Shown one piece after another: positions 7,498 to 16,840 of a stretch of DNA of 64,000 bases. The number at the start of each line of letters is the position of its first letter. Position 1 is the stretch's first letter. The translations under genes and the position numbers were made by a program. Source of the DNA: Actinomycetes bacterium. GTDB lineage: Bacteria; Actinomycetota; Acidimicrobiia; Acidimicrobiales; Ilumatobacteraceae. The stretch is taken from the NCBI GenBank assembly GCA_014190235.1, contig BJGC01000002.1:1-64000 (forward strand), given 5' to 3'. The notes under the pieces are model-generated. The model saw only the letters and a list, made by a program, of their open reading frames with translations, did no database searches and was not told where the DNA came from.

Positions 7498-8679
7498 GTG
7501 CAAGGCGCAGGGCACCGCGTCGCCATTACTGGCTTTGGCGTAGTTGCGCCGTGCGGTATCGGCAAAGAGCAGTACTGGAAGGGGCTCCTTGGTGGCCCAG
7601 CTGTCGGCGCAGTTTCTGTTGAGGTATCGGACTGGGATCCACTTCCCTACTTTGCAAACGCCAAAGATGCTCGTCGCGCCGATCGTGTCGAACAGTTCGC
7701 GATGGCTGCTGCTCAAGAAGCATTTGCCCAATCCGGAATGCCTTCTGTCGATCCATCGCGTTTTGGGACAATCTTTGCTACCGGTGTTGGCGGTCTACAC
7801 ACGCTCGAAGAACAAATTGCCATTCGCCTAGACAAGGGCGAGCGCCGTGTCTCGCCTTTTTTGGTGCCGATGATGATGGTCAACGCATCTGGTGCCGCTA
7901 TTTCAATGAAGTACAACCTGCAAGGTCCAAATGAGACAGTCTGTACCGCATGTGCGGCCTCGACTCATGCAATTGGATACGCCGCGCGAATGATCGCGTG
8001 GGGTCGCTGCGACGCTGTTGTCACGGGCGGGTCTGAAGCCGCCGCAACTCTGACTTCGCTTGCAGGATTCGGAAACATGACGGCGCTTTCTTCATCCGGT
8101 TCAAGCAAGCCCTTTGATGTATCTCGTGATGGCTTCGTCATGGGCGAAGGCGCCGCGGTGTTTATTCTTGAACGCTACGACTTGGCCCTCAAGCGCGGCG
8201 CAAAGATTTTAGGAGAAATACTTGGTGCAGCGAGTAACGCAGATGCTCACCACGTGACTGCGCCTTCTCCAGGTGGAGTGGGTGCAATTGCTTGCATGCA
8301 ACAAGCGCTTGATGATGCTCAACTACGCGCTAGCGACATCACGCAGGTCAATGCCCACGGCACATCAACACCACTTAATGACGCAGCAGAAGCAAGCGCG
8401 ATGTCTCATGTCTTTGGTGCTCACGGAGTTGGCGTCACAAGCGGCAAGGGCGTCACCGGACATGCTCTTGGCGCAGCTGGCGCACTAGAGGCTGCCTCGG
8501 TCTTGTTGTCATTTGAGCATTCACTAATTCCGCCGACCGCTGGCACCACAACCATTGACCCTACGATGACAATCGATCTTGTGACGGGCGCACCACGTCA
8601 GTGGACACCAGGTCCGACGATGTCAAGCAATTTTGGCTTTGGTGGGCACAATGGATCACTCATCATTGCACCTGCATAA
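7498..8679 (+). CDS. fabF: Beta-ketoacyl-ACP synthase II
   Basis: FabF elongates acyl-ACP by decarboxylating condensation with malonyl-ACP. The 393-residue protein has Cys152 in VCTACAAS and the two His residues in NAHGTSTPLND and TGHALGAAGALEA. Translation starts at GTG 7498, preceded by TAAGGAGT that overlaps the acpP stop region; no ATG lies near the family N-terminus (HRVAITGFGVVAPCG). It is the last gene of the plus-strand fab cluster and converges with a GNAT gene 11 bases away; no clear terminator hairpin is visible between them. Confidence 0.96.
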   Translation: MQGAGHRVAITGFGVVAPCGIGKEQYWKGLLGGPAVGAVSVEVSDWDPLPYFANAKDARRADRVEQFAMAAAQEAFAQSGMPSVDPSRFGTIFATGVGGLHTLEEQIAIRLDKGERRVSPFLVPMMMVNASGAAISMKYNLQGPNETVCTACAASTHAIGYAARMIAWGRCDAVVTGGSEAAATLTSLAGFGNMTALSSSGSSKPFDVSRDGFVMGEGAAVFILERYDLALKRGAKILGEILGAASNADAHHVTAPSPGGVGAIACMQQALDDAQLRASDITQVNAHGTSTPLNDAAEASAMSHVFGAHGVGVTSGKGVTGHALGAAGALEAASVLLSFEHSLIPPTAGTTTIDPTMTIDLVTGAPRQWTPGPTMSSNFGFGGHNGSLIIAPA

Positions 8680-8690
8680 ATCTTGCGCAC

Positions 8691-9257
8691 CTAACCTTGC
8701 CAATCTGCTTGCTGCATTCTCCATTTGTTTCTGACACCTGATTCACTCGGAGCCTCGACCACTGATTCTCCTGTCCAGTATTTTTCAAATCCCAGTCGCT
8801 GCGGGATCAAACCAGAAATCACGTTGGCGACATCTTGATGTATTTCTACAGTCCTGATCGTGTCTATCTCAAATGCAGCCGTCGTCAATGCACGAGTTAC
8901 AGCAGTCGCGATGCCCTTGCCGGTATACCCAGTGCGTACCCAATAGCCGATCTCTAAAGAATCGACTGCGCCACGCAAGTGGAAACCTGTGCCACCGACT
9001 TGAATGTCATCAAGAAAGATTCCCATCATGAAGTCTTCTCCTGCATCCCATTTGGCGTTCCAGGTTGCAATATGCACCTCTCGTTGCGACACATCAACAG
9101 GTTCTTCGTCGATCCAGCCCATCCAGGGCTTGAGGTGCTCAATGCTTGACGACACAGCGTCAACCAAACGTGGGGCATCCGTAATTACGTATCTCCGTAT
9201 GGAGCAATTGCCTACGTCAATATGTTCAGGCGGTCGATCACTAATTACATGCGCCAT
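8691..9257 (-). CDS. GNAT N-acetyltransferase (RimJ/RimL type)
   Basis: The 188-residue protein has the GNAT pattern of the RimJ/RimL branch: IEHLKPWMGWI near residue 40, the beta-bulge strand region LEIGYWVRTGYTGKGIATAV (acetyl-CoA pyrophosphate loop RTGYTGKG) and the C-terminal PQRLGFEKYW. Members acetylate protein N-termini, amino acids or small amines from acetyl-CoA; the substrate here cannot be told. It sits downstream of fabZ on the same strand with a 15-base gap, so it may be cotranscribed, without an obvious functional link. Confidence 0.85.
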   Translation of the reverse strand: MAHVISDRPPEHIDVGNCSIRRYVITDAPRLVDAVSSSIEHLKPWMGWIDEEPVDVSQREVHIATWNAKWDAGEDFMMGIFLDDIQVGGTGFHLRGAVDSLEIGYWVRTGYTGKGIATAVTRALTTAAFEIDTIRTVEIHQDVANVISGLIPQRLGFEKYWTGESVVEAPSESGVRNKWRMQQADWQG

Positions 9258-9272
9258 GAGTGACCTAAGGTT

Positions 9273-9701
9273 CTATGCATCTACCAAAACAAACATCAGT
9301 TCGCATTCGCATGCGACTTCGTCATTGAGTAAGGCACGGCCGACGCCCTTGCCCGCGCGAGAACTCATGCGAGTCAGCTCGACCATCAAGACAAGTTCGT
9401 CACCTGGGCTTACTTGACGTCGAAACCGCGCCGCGTCAAGACCTCCGAAGAGCGGCAATTTGCCAATCATGCTTTGGTCAGACAAAACAACATACGCACC
9501 GACTTGGGCGATTGCTTCGCACATCAGCACACCAGGCAGTGTCGGACGGCCCGGGAAATGTCCTGGGAAAAACCACTCATCACCATTAAGTTTCCAGTGC
9601 CCGACTGCGCTTTTGCCGACGACGAGCTCACTGATCCGATCGACAAACAAAAAAGGTGCCCGATGAGGCAGGACCGTATCAGGAGCCGGAAAAGAATTCA
9701 T
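9273..9701 (-). CDS. fabZ: 3-hydroxyacyl-ACP dehydratase
   Basis: FabZ removes water from 3-hydroxyacyl-ACP, the step missing from the plus-strand fab cluster next door. The 142-residue hotdog protein has LPHRAPFLFVDRI, the catalytic His in FFPGHFPGRPTLPGV and the Glu in MCEAIAQVGAYV. The ATG at 9701 overlaps the stop of the upstream peroxiredoxin gene (ATGA, 9698-9701), which makes it a better start than an in-frame ATG 57 bases further upstream. Alternative reading as a FabA-type isomerase is unlikely given the motif set. Confidence 0.92.
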   Translation of the reverse strand: MNSFPAPDTVLPHRAPFLFVDRISELVVGKSAVGHWKLNGDEWFFPGHFPGRPTLPGVLMCEAIAQVGAYVVLSDQSMIGKLPLFGGLDAARFRRQVSPGDELVLMVELTRMSSRAGKGVGRALLNDEVACECELMFVLVDA

Positions 9702-10159
9702 TTTTTTAGTGCCGCAAGCAAAAGAGTAGGCGTATCTTTTGGCGACACCTTGTACCACGCGTTGATGATCTTGCCACTTGTATCAATTAAGAACGCCGAC
9801 CGCTCGATACCCATATATTCACGTCCGTACATTGATTTCTTTTTCCAGACATCAAAAGCGAGAGCCGCTGTATGTTCAGTGTCAGCAAGCAAAGCAAAAC
9901 CTAAATCGTATTTTTCATCAAATTTCAGTAGCTTGGCTGGCTTGTCTGGACTGATTCCGATGATCACTGTTCGGCCAATGTCAGCAGCGATATCGCGTAA
10001 GCCGCACGATTGTTGCGTGCAACCAGGTGTGTCGGCTTTGGGATAAAAATAAATCAATATTTTGCACTTTGACACTCGTGATGCAGCCAACTTTTTTTCG
10101 TGCTGATCGAGCAACGCCAATACTTCTTTTAGTGGCGCTTTATCTCCGGGCTTCAACAT
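9698..10159 (-). CDS. bcp: Thiol peroxidase, Bcp/PrxQ family
   Basis: This atypical 2-Cys peroxiredoxin reduces hydrogen peroxide and organic peroxides using thioredoxin. In 153 residues it shows YPKADTPGCTQQSCGLRD, with peroxidatic Cys47 and resolving Cys52 five residues later, as in the BCP subgroup, followed by VIIGISPDKPAK and GIERSAFLIDTSGKI. It overlaps fabZ by 4 bases and lies 48 bases downstream of trpA's start side only in strand order (trpA ends at 10208), so it is probably an add-on to the trp transcription unit. Confidence 0.93.
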   Translation of the reverse strand: MLKPGDKAPLKEVLALLDQHEKKLAASRVSKCKILIYFYPKADTPGCTQQSCGLRDIAADIGRTVIIGISPDKPAKLLKFDEKYDLGFALLADTEHTAALAFDVWKKKSMYGREYMGIERSAFLIDTSGKIINAWYKVSPKDTPTLLLAALKK

Positions 10160-10207
10160 GTCAATGACAATAGTGCCAAGTTCTTGCGAGCCAAGAGCAT
10201 TAGGTCT

Positions 10208-10981
10208 CTAGGGCGTTATAGCGCGACGTACCTCAGCGATGTATTCACCAACAGCGTCGGCGCCGGACTCTATTAGGCGACGCATCACGGAGGCCCCCTG
10301 AATCACGCCATCGGCAACCTGAACAGCCTGGGCTGCTTGTTGTGCGTTCGACACACCCACACCGACAAGCACAGGCACCTCAGTAATGGCCTTGAGACGA
10401 CGAGCAAGATCAGTTGCCGTAAGTTCTAGTGCAGCACGTTCACCGGTGACGCCCAATAATCCGACTGAATACACAAAACCTCTTGCTCGTGCCACAACGC
10501 GAGGAAGACGATCGTCAGGCGCAGTAGGTGCTGCCAGCATCACAGTCTCAACACCAGCGGCATCGGCCGCTTCACACCACGGTCCTGATTCTTCGAGCGG
10601 GAGATCCGGAATAATTGCACCGCTCACGCCTGAATCTGCAAGTGCAAAAGCGAATCGCTCGTGACCTGCATGAAACACCGTGTTGTAGTAACACATCACC
10701 GCAAGAGGTATCCCCACATCAAGGGAGCGAACTTCTTGCAGGATCGAAATCGGGGTTGCACCTGCTTGCAATGCTTTTTGAGAAGCTTGCTGGATGATTG
10801 GACCGTCCATCACGGGATCAGAAAATGGTAAACCGATCTCGATTGCATCCGCTCCATTAGCGGCACACGCGCGAATCGCATCTTGCCAACCCGGATATCC
10901 GCCAGTGATGTATGGAACAAGACTTTTTCCACCGGCCTCGCGACGCTGACGGAGTTGTGTCTCTAGTCGACCATAGGTCAC
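10208..10981 (-). CDS. trpA: Tryptophan synthase alpha subunit
   Basis: TrpA cleaves indole-3-glycerol phosphate to indole and glyceraldehyde 3-phosphate within the alpha2-beta2 complex. The 257-residue TIM barrel has the catalytic Glu in [16 protein letters not shown], the catalytic Asp in [10 protein letters not shown], and the phosphate-binding [10 protein letters not shown]. Its ATG overlaps the trpB stop by 4 bases, consistent with equimolar translation of the two subunits. Confidence 0.97.
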   Translation of the reverse strand: MTYGRLETQLRQRREAGGKSLVPYITGGYPGWQDAIRACAANGADAIEIGLPFSDPVMDGPIIQQASQKALQAGATPISILQEVRSLDVGIPLAVMCYYNTVFHAGHERFAFALADSGVSGAIIPDLPLEESGPWCEAADAAGVETVMLAAPTAPDDRLPRVVARARGFVYSVGLLGVTGERAALELTATDLARRLKAITEVPVLVGVGVSNAQQAAQAVQVADGVIQGASVMRRLIESGADAVGEYIAEVRRAITP

Positions 10982-12162
10982 AACTTGCCGTCCAAGATAT
11001 CCATCATTTGTCCGACATCTTTGTCTCCGCGGCCCGACAGATTCATCAAGACTATTTTGCCTTGTATCTTAGGTGCCTCGCGCGAGATCCATGCAACAGC
11101 ATGCGCGCACTCAAGTGCAGGGATGATTCCCTCAGAACGCGCCATCAATTGAAAGCCTGCAATTACTTCTTCATCGGTGACTGTTGGATACTCGGCACGT
11201 CCGATTGATGCAAGATACGAATGCTCTGGTCCGACACCTGGATAATCGAGTCCCGCACTAATGGAGTGCGCTTCTTGCACCTGACCATGTTCGTCTTGCA
11301 TGAGATAGCTCTTCATGCCATGAACCACGCCTGGCTGACCACGACCTACCGCGGCACCGCCGGCTGGCTCGACTCCGATTAACCGTGCATCTGTATCAAT
11401 GAAACCAGAAAATATACCCATTGCATTTGAGCCACCACCAACACAAGCGACAACTGCATCAGGCATAACGCCGAGTCGTTCTTGCATTTGCTCGCGGGCT
11501 TCATCACCAATGACTCGATGAAACTGGCGAACCATAAATGGATAGGGATGCGGACCCATCACTGAGCCAAGGCAATAGTGAGTGGATTCAACAGTTGCAA
11601 CCCAGTCACGCATTGCTTCGTTGACTGCGTCTTTGAGTGTTCGCGAGCCAGAATGCACGGCTTCGACTTGAGCACCAAGTAATTTCATCCGAAACACGTT
11701 CAGTGATTGGCGCTCCACGTCGACGGCGCCCATGTACACCTTGCATTCAAGTCCCAATAACGCAGCCGCGGTGGCGGACGCCACTCCGTGTTGTCCCGCG
11801 CCAGTCTCAGCAACGATTCGCTTTTTGCCCATCCGCTTTGCAAGCAACACTTGACCGAGAACATTATTTATTTTGTGCGAACCGGTGTGATTGAGATCTT
11901 CGCGCTTAAGAAATAATCGGATTCCGAGTTGCTTACCAAGATTGTGACATTCAGTAAGGCCACTAGGGCGACCTGCGTATTCAGACAGTAAAGAATCGAG
12001 TTCACGGCGATAATCAGCGTCATTCCATGCTTGAGTAAATGCTGCTTCGAGTTCTTGGCACGCAGGCACCAGTGTCTCAGGGACAAACCGTCCGCCAAAT
12101 TCGCCGAACCGACCATCAGCCCCCGGGGTAATCAACAGTGACATAGGTATAGATTCCACCAT
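10978..12162 (-). CDS. trpB: Tryptophan synthase beta subunit
   Basis: TrpB joins indole and serine with pyridoxal phosphate. The 394-residue protein has [13 protein letters not shown] near the N-terminus, the PLP lysine in [17 protein letters not shown], and the phosphate-binding [10 protein letters not shown]. The start at 12162 gives a short leader MVESIP before [15 protein letters not shown]; the second ATG at 12144 is an equally plausible start. It belongs to trpC-trpF-trpB-trpA on the minus strand, 25 bases after trpF. Confidence 0.97.
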   Translation of the reverse strand: MVESIPMSLLITPGADGRFGEFGGRFVPETLVPACQELEAAFTQAWNDADYRRELDSLLSEYAGRPSGLTECHNLGKQLGIRLFLKREDLNHTGSHKINNVLGQVLLAKRMGKKRIVAETGAGQHGVASATAAALLGLECKVYMGAVDVERQSLNVFRMKLLGAQVEAVHSGSRTLKDAVNEAMRDWVATVESTHYCLGSVMGPHPYPFMVRQFHRVIGDEAREQMQERLGVMPDAVVACVGGGSNAMGIFSGFIDTDARLIGVEPAGGAAVGRGQPGVVHGMKSYLMQDEHGQVQEAHSISAGLDYPGVGPEHSYLASIGRAEYPTVTDEEVIAGFQLMARSEGIIPALECAHAVAWISREAPKIQGKIVLMNLSGRGDKDVGQMMDILDGKL

Positions 12163-12187
12163 GTTTTGTCGGCAGTTCCACTACTCA

Positions 12188-12859
12188 TTAGCGATTTTCG
12201 TCACTCCAATCATATGGTCCATTGTCACCCTCTTGATCAAGCGTGCGCTCCACTGCCTGTGGTGCTGCGCGAACGGCATCGATAAAGCGCTTCATCAGCA
12301 ATGCGTCTTTTTTACCGGGACTGACTTCGACACCCGTTGACACATCGACGCCCCAAGGTTGAGCACTCTGTATGCCAGCGGCAACGTTTTGTGCTGTGAG
12401 GCCTCCGGCCAAGATTAATTTATTAACGACGGGCATTTCAGCCAAAAGATTCCAGTCAAAGATTTGACCAGCGCCTGGCGCTATAGCGTCAACCATGATC
12501 ATGTCGGCAGCAAACAGGTCCGCCCGACGTGCATCAACAGAACCCGCCGTCACTGCTTTGATCACCCAGTGAACATTTTTGGCAACTATTGAAACATCCT
12601 CTGGACTCTCATGGCCATGTAATTGCGCGGCCTTAACGCCACTGCGTTGCACAATCTCTATAACTCTGCTGGGATGCTCATCACGAAAAACTCCCACTGT
12701 CAAAATCTCAGGAGGCAGTCGGCGCGTAATGTCAAACACTTTTTGTGCAGCCATCTGTCGAGGCGATGGAGCAAAGACAAAACTTACCGCATCGGCACCT
12801 AGGGCCACCGCAAGCAAAGCGTCGTCTTCGTTGGTGATTCCGCAGATCTTTATAAACAT
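12188..12859 (-). CDS. trpF: Phosphoribosylanthranilate isomerase
   Basis: TrpF converts N-(5-phosphoribosyl)anthranilate to the carboxyphenylamino-deoxyribulose phosphate used by TrpC. The 223-residue barrel opens with MFIKICGITNEDDA (catalytic Cys7), has VGVFRDEHPSRV, LHGHESPEDV, the catalytic Asp in IMVDAIAPGAGQIFDW, LAGGLTAQNV and WGVDVSTGVEVSPGKKD. A C-terminal tail of about 20 charged residues (DQEGDNGPYDWSDENR) is an extra. Many high-GC actinobacteria lack trpF and use the bifunctional PriA instead, so its presence here helps to place the lineage. Confidence 0.96.
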   Translation of the reverse strand: MFIKICGITNEDDALLAVALGADAVSFVFAPSPRQMAAQKVFDITRRLPPEILTVGVFRDEHPSRVIEIVQRSGVKAAQLHGHESPEDVSIVAKNVHWVIKAVTAGSVDARRADLFAADMIMVDAIAPGAGQIFDWNLLAEMPVVNKLILAGGLTAQNVAAGIQSAQPWGVDVSTGVEVSPGKKDALLMKRFIDAVRAAPQAVERTLDQEGDNGPYDWSDENR

Positions 12860-12914
12860 CAGTACATACCGTAGTGATTCACGCGTCGCTTATTTGGCAT
12901 GTCTACGGGGGTCG

Positions 12915-13691
12915 TTACACCAGTAGTTCGGACAACGCCTCTATTGGGTCTCGCGCAATCACTAAATGCTCTCCCACCAATATTGCGTCATAACCAGCAT
13001 TTCGCAGAGCCACGGCGTCATCTCGTCCGCGGACACCTGACTCAGCAACTGAGACAATGTCAGCGGGTATTGCTGCCCCCATCCGCACGGCACGTTCGTG
13101 ATCGACGACAAAAGTCGCCAAGTCTCTTTGATTCACGCCTATCAACCGCGCGCCAGCAGTGACGGCGATATCTAATTCTCGCTCATCATGCACCTCTACC
13201 AAGACATCCATCGCCACCTCATGAGCGATGTCGATAAAACCGCTAATCTCAGCAACACTTAACGCAGCAACAATCACGAGCACACAGTCAGCGCCCATAA
13301 TGCGGGCGTCACATACGTCACGCGCATCAACCGTAAAATCTTTACGCAACACCGGCAGTGATACGGATTCACGGGCGATCACGAGATCTGATTCAGAGCC
13401 ACCGAAATGAACTTCGTCTGTGAGAACCGAAAGACACGCTGCTCCACCTGTGCGATATTTCGTTGCTAACTCTGCTGGATCGAGGTCTAATGACAGATCA
13501 CCTTTAGACGGTGAGCGACGCTTGATTTCAGCGATGACGCTCAGATTTTCTTTGCTGTTAAGAGCATCACGAAAACCGCGAGCTGGCGCTACGTTACGAG
13601 CTTCTTTTAATAAGGCTTGCAAGTCGCGAGTGTCACTTGTGGCACGACGCCGATGAAACGCGATGATGTTGTCTAGATATGTATTCGTCAC
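12915..13691 (-). CDS. trpC: Indole-3-glycerol phosphate synthase
   Basis: TrpC closes the indole ring. The 258-residue protein shows VIAEIKRRSPSKGDL (catalytic Glu and Lys), LSVLTDEVHFGGS, PVLRKDFTVD (catalytic Lys), LIGVNQRDLATF and VAESGVRGRDDA. It is the first trp gene of the run, placed 17 bases after a small monooxygenase-like gene. No trp leader peptide or T-box is possible in so short a gap, so any control must act further upstream. Confidence 0.97.
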   Translation of the reverse strand: MTNTYLDNIIAFHRRRATSDTRDLQALLKEARNVAPARGFRDALNSKENLSVIAEIKRRSPSKGDLSLDLDPAELATKYRTGGAACLSVLTDEVHFGGSESDLVIARESVSLPVLRKDFTVDARDVCDARIMGADCVLVIVAALSVAEISGFIDIAHEVAMDVLVEVHDERELDIAVTAGARLIGVNQRDLATFVVDHERAVRMGAAIPADIVSVAESGVRGRDDAVALRNAGYDAILVGEHLVIARDPIEALSELLV

Positions 13692-13708
13692 ATCATTGTC
13701 ATTGCGAG

Positions 13709-14014
13709 TTACAAGCCTTTACCGGCAATCGGTGTGAGGAATATCAACTCAGGCCGACCGCCCATCAATGGCGCCATCTTTGGTCCAAGTTGCTTAAACC
13801 AGTCTGAGCCCATATGAGATGTCAAATCATCTTGTGATTCATACAACTCATACATCCACAAAGTGTCTGGGTCTGTTGCATCTGCGTGCAAGATGTAGAG
13901 CAACGTGCCATTCTCTGACACAACATTGTCAAGAGCGAACTGAAGTGCCGCTGCAAGTTCTGCTCCCTTGCCCGGTGCTGCCGGAACTTTTGCTGCCACT
14001 GCTACTTTTTTCAT
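13709..14014 (-). CDS. ABM-domain (putative quinol monooxygenase-like) protein
   Basis: The 101-residue protein is a single antibiotic-biosynthesis-monooxygenase (dimeric ferredoxin-like) domain: KVPAAPGKGAELAAAL at the start, LLYILHADATDPDTLWMYELYESQDDLTSHM in the middle, and GPKMAPLMGGRPEL near the end. Relatives include YgiN quinol monooxygenase and many proteins without known substrate. It stands between glyS and trpC on the same strand. Function beyond the fold is unknown. Confidence 0.8.
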   Translation of the reverse strand: MKKVAVAAKVPAAPGKGAELAAALQFALDNVVSENGTLLYILHADATDPDTLWMYELYESQDDLTSHMGSDWFKQLGPKMAPLMGGRPELIFLTPIAGKGL

Positions 14015-14080
14015 CGTGTGTCCGTTCTGTGTTGTAAGGAATGTTTCGTGATGCTAAAACTAGCCTCAGCAAGCAAGTTT

Positions 14081-15397
14081 CTAAAACCCGAGTCGCAGAG
14101 TGAGTTCCCCCAGCAGGTCTGCTATGGCTACCCGCGCCTGCTGAGTGGTGTCTCGCTCCCGAATGGTCACCGCATTGTCTTCAAGAGAGTCAAAGTCCAC
14201 AGTCACACAGAGCGGAGTACCGATTTCGTCTTGGCGGCGGTAGCGACGCCCAATTGCTTGTGTCTCGTCGTAGTCGACCATGTAACGGTCGCTCAAGTCG
14301 GCGTAAATCTTTTTTGCCAAAGGCGTCAGCGTCTCTTTTTTTGACAAAGGCAGAACTGCAACTTTGTACGGTGCAAGCCGCGGATGCAGTCGCAGAACTG
14401 TGCGTGGCTCATCATTAATAATGTCTTCGTCATACGCAGCCAACATGAAAGCTGCCATCGTTCGGTTCGCCCCAGCCGCAGGTTCGATTACATACGGCAC
14501 ATACCGCTCGTTTGTGGCTTGATCAAAAAAATCGAGCTTGTTACCGGAATGTGTTGAATGCTGCGTGAGGTCATAGTTGGTTCGTTGTGCAATGCCTTCG
14601 AGTTCACCCCATCCCCACGGGAACAAAAACTCAACATCGCTTGTTCCGGCTGAGTAGTGCGATAACTCGTCAGCATCGTGTGGTCGTAGCCGAAGCATGT
14701 CTCGAGGAATACCCAAATTGACATACCACTCAAGTCTCTCGGTGCACCAATATGAATACCATTGAGCCGAGTCTGCTGGTGGAACAAAAAACTCCATCTC
14801 CATTTGTTCGAATTCGCGTGTGCGGAAAATAAAATTACCCGGCGTGATCTCGTTGCGAAAAGACTTACCGACTTGGGCGATACCAAAGGGCGGACGCTTG
14901 CGGCTGGTCTGCAACACGTTGCCGAAGTTAACGAACATTCCCTGAGCAGTCTCTGGACGCAAATACACCTCGGCGCCACTACCTTCAACAGGACCGGCCA
15001 CGGTCTTAAACATCAGATTAAAGCCTCGGGATTCGGTGAACTCGCAGCCCTTTTTAGACTGCGGACAATCGCGTTCTTCTAGATGATCTTCTCGAAACCG
15101 ACGTTTACAAACGGTGCAGTCAACAAGCGGATCGCTGAAGTTGGCGAGATGTCCACTTGCTTCAAAGATCTGAGGCGGCCCGAGGATGGCTGCATCGATT
15201 AAGACGACATCGTCTCGCAACTGCACCATTGTGCGTACCCATGCATCTTTGACATTTCGCAACATCAATGAGCCAAGAGGGCCGTAGTCGTAGGACGATC
15301 GAAATCCCCCATAGATCTCGGCACTCGGAAACACAAAACCGCGTCGCTTGCACAAATTGACAATCTGATCGAGTTCCTTGGCAGGCATAGAGAACAA
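14081..15397 (-). CDS. glyS: Glycyl-tRNA synthetase
   Basis: This is the homodimeric (alpha2) class II glycyl-tRNA synthetase, 438 residues. Visible are RRGFVFPSAEIYGGFRSSYD, a zinc-type CTVCKRRFREDH and CPQSKKGC insertion, motif 2 (SFRNEITPGNFIFRTREFEQME), motif 3 near AAGANRTMAAFML, and a C-terminal anticodon-binding domain (KVAVLPLSKKE onward). The start at 15397 (MFSMPAKELDQ) and a second Met three codons on are both plausible. It follows recO by 2 bases, as part of the recO-glyS neighbourhood common in Actinobacteria. Confidence 0.97.
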   Translation of the reverse strand: MFSMPAKELDQIVNLCKRRGFVFPSAEIYGGFRSSYDYGPLGSLMLRNVKDAWVRTMVQLRDDVVLIDAAILGPPQIFEASGHLANFSDPLVDCTVCKRRFREDHLEERDCPQSKKGCEFTESRGFNLMFKTVAGPVEGSGAEVYLRPETAQGMFVNFGNVLQTSRKRPPFGIAQVGKSFRNEITPGNFIFRTREFEQMEMEFFVPPADSAQWYSYWCTERLEWYVNLGIPRDMLRLRPHDADELSHYSAGTSDVEFLFPWGWGELEGIAQRTNYDLTQHSTHSGNKLDFFDQATNERYVPYVIEPAAGANRTMAAFMLAAYDEDIINDEPRTVLRLHPRLAPYKVAVLPLSKKETLTPLAKKIYADLSDRYMVDYDETQAIGRRYRRQDEIGTPLCVTVDFDSLEDNAVTIRERDTTQQARVAIADLLGELTLRLGF

Positions 15398-15399
15398 TC

Positions 15400-16119
15400 C
15401 TACAGATGCCGGTCGAAAAGACCGATGCTTCGTAGTCTGCGTTCGAGGTGGGCCTCCATGAGTCCCATCGCAATATGGTTCACCTCTCGCACGGCTGGGG
15501 TCTCTTCAAGCGCTAGTGCTGCAGCGAGACCGCCTCTGTTGATTTGACGCAAGATATCTAACGCAGTTTGGGAGATCGCGATTCCGGACCGACACGAACG
15601 GCACAGGATTCCACCCTCTTGAATGTCGATCGCTACAAGATCAGATGAGACCCCACAACGAACACAATCTTCAAGTGTCGGGGCCACACCTTCGGACGCA
15701 AGCAGTTTCCAGTAGAAGGCACCAACGATGATTGGCGATGAGCCGTCATTGAGTGCGCGCAGAGCGCGCGACAGCATCGTGTAGATATGTGGCACTGGTT
15801 CGCGATCAGGCGTGAGCTTGTCGACTGCTTCAACCATTGACAGGCCTTGTTCAAGTTGTCTTAAATTCACTCTCATTGCAGTGTGCGTATCGATCAAATC
15901 AACCTGACGAACCGTGTCGAGATCGCGACCTCGATACAACTGCACATCGACATGACTCAGAGGTTCGAGACGCGCTCCAACGCGTGATGTGGTTTTGCGA
16001 ATTCCTTTGGCGACCGCTCTGATTTTGCCAGAGTTCTCCGACAACAAAACAATGATTCGATCAGCCTCTGCGAACTTATAGCTCCGCAGCACGACCGCCT
16101 TCTCGCGGTACAGACTCAC
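15400..16119 (-). CDS. recO: DNA repair protein RecO
   Basis: RecO anneals strands and loads RecA with RecR in gap repair. The 239-residue protein has the OB-fold N-terminus (YREKAVVLRSYKFAEADRII, KGIRKTTSRVGARLEPLS), a helical middle, and a zinc-finger CVRCG...CRSC near residues 147-171. Translation starts at GTG 16119, overlapping the stop of the upstream prenyltransferase-like gene (16116-16118), so the two are translationally coupled. Confidence 0.95.
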   Translation of the reverse strand: MSLYREKAVVLRSYKFAEADRIIVLLSENSGKIRAVAKGIRKTTSRVGARLEPLSHVDVQLYRGRDLDTVRQVDLIDTHTAMRVNLRQLEQGLSMVEAVDKLTPDREPVPHIYTMLSRALRALNDGSSPIIVGAFYWKLLASEGVAPTLEDCVRCGVSSDLVAIDIQEGGILCRSCRSGIAISQTALDILRQINRGGLAAALALEETPAVREVNHIAMGLMEAHLERRLRSIGLFDRHL

Positions 16120-16772
16120 GAATCAAGCCCACCAAAACGACGATGACGCCGATCAAAGTCATCAACTGCAAGTTCGAGATGAGATGCCGATAGGTCATCC
16201 CATTTCAAATCCAAAAAGACAAGTTCGCTGTATCCAAGTTCCCAAATCAGCGATGTCGGCAATTGATCAGGTGGTCCGAACACCACAACTAAATCAGGCT
16301 CTACATCAGCAGGTGACATGACATGTTGTGCCAACAGCGCTTCGTCAAGATTCTGGGCAGTCACATTGTTCATGCGCAGTGATTCCAATATTGCCGCAAA
16401 ACGAACTTGTCCGTTTGGAGACGGATCCACGATGATCGTGAGCACCGACGATTTCTGCCACACGCCCCTCATGAGGTGCCCTTCACCAACCAGCCGAAGT
16501 GGCACCGCATCAGAAATCACCTCAAACAAAGAGAGCCTCTCGGTAACGCTCAAGACCTCTCCTCCGTAAGGAAGCAACGTGATCCATTGTGCGCCCCCAA
16601 CGGAGGCACCTCGAACGATGTCATCAAGGCGGGTCTCCCAGTCCACTGATCCGAAATTGCGCCATTCCTGGGGGGTTCCGGCTGCCACCACAACATGCGA
16701 CAACTGTGGCGAGTCCCCAGACCTATTGTCGCTCGACGGCTTGATGGCTTTTTTGGCGGGACTCACCGTCAT
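16116..16772 (-). CDS. UppS-fold pseudoenzyme, NgBR/Nus1-like candidate accessory subunit
   Basis: The 218-residue protein aligns along its length with cis-prenyltransferases but lacks the catalytic parts. HVVVAAGTPQEWRNFG (26-41) stands where UppS has HVACIMDGNGRWA, so the catalytic Asp is gone. WITLLPYGGEV replaces the FSTENW strand, and PDLVVVFGPPD (159-169) replaces the RTSGESRISNF motif, losing both Arg. Retained are the Glu in GYSEL (180-184) and a C-terminal RRFGG (211-215), i.e. the RxG motif. The eukaryotic accessory subunit NgBR/Nus1 shows the same pattern, including an FGP-D stretch at the RTSG position. It diverges from the true uppS (68-base gap) and is coupled to recO by overlap. 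Inference: non-catalytic partner of UppS in a heteromeric undecaprenyl diphosphate synthase. The alternative is an inactive paralogue with an unrelated role. Confidence 0.75.
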   Translation of the reverse strand: MTVSPAKKAIKPSSDNRSGDSPQLSHVVVAAGTPQEWRNFGSVDWETRLDDIVRGASVGGAQWITLLPYGGEVLSVTERLSLFEVISDAVPLRLVGEGHLMRGVWQKSSVLTIIVDPSPNGQVRFAAILESLRMNNVTAQNLDEALLAQHVMSPADVEPDLVVVFGPPDQLPTSLIWELGYSELVFLDLKWDDLSASHLELAVDDFDRRHRRFGGLDS

Positions 16773-16840
16773 AGTCTCGCACTCAAATGTGGTGACGGTG
16801 TGACTACCTTGCGTAACCCGCTCAGTAGTGTGTCGTTGTT

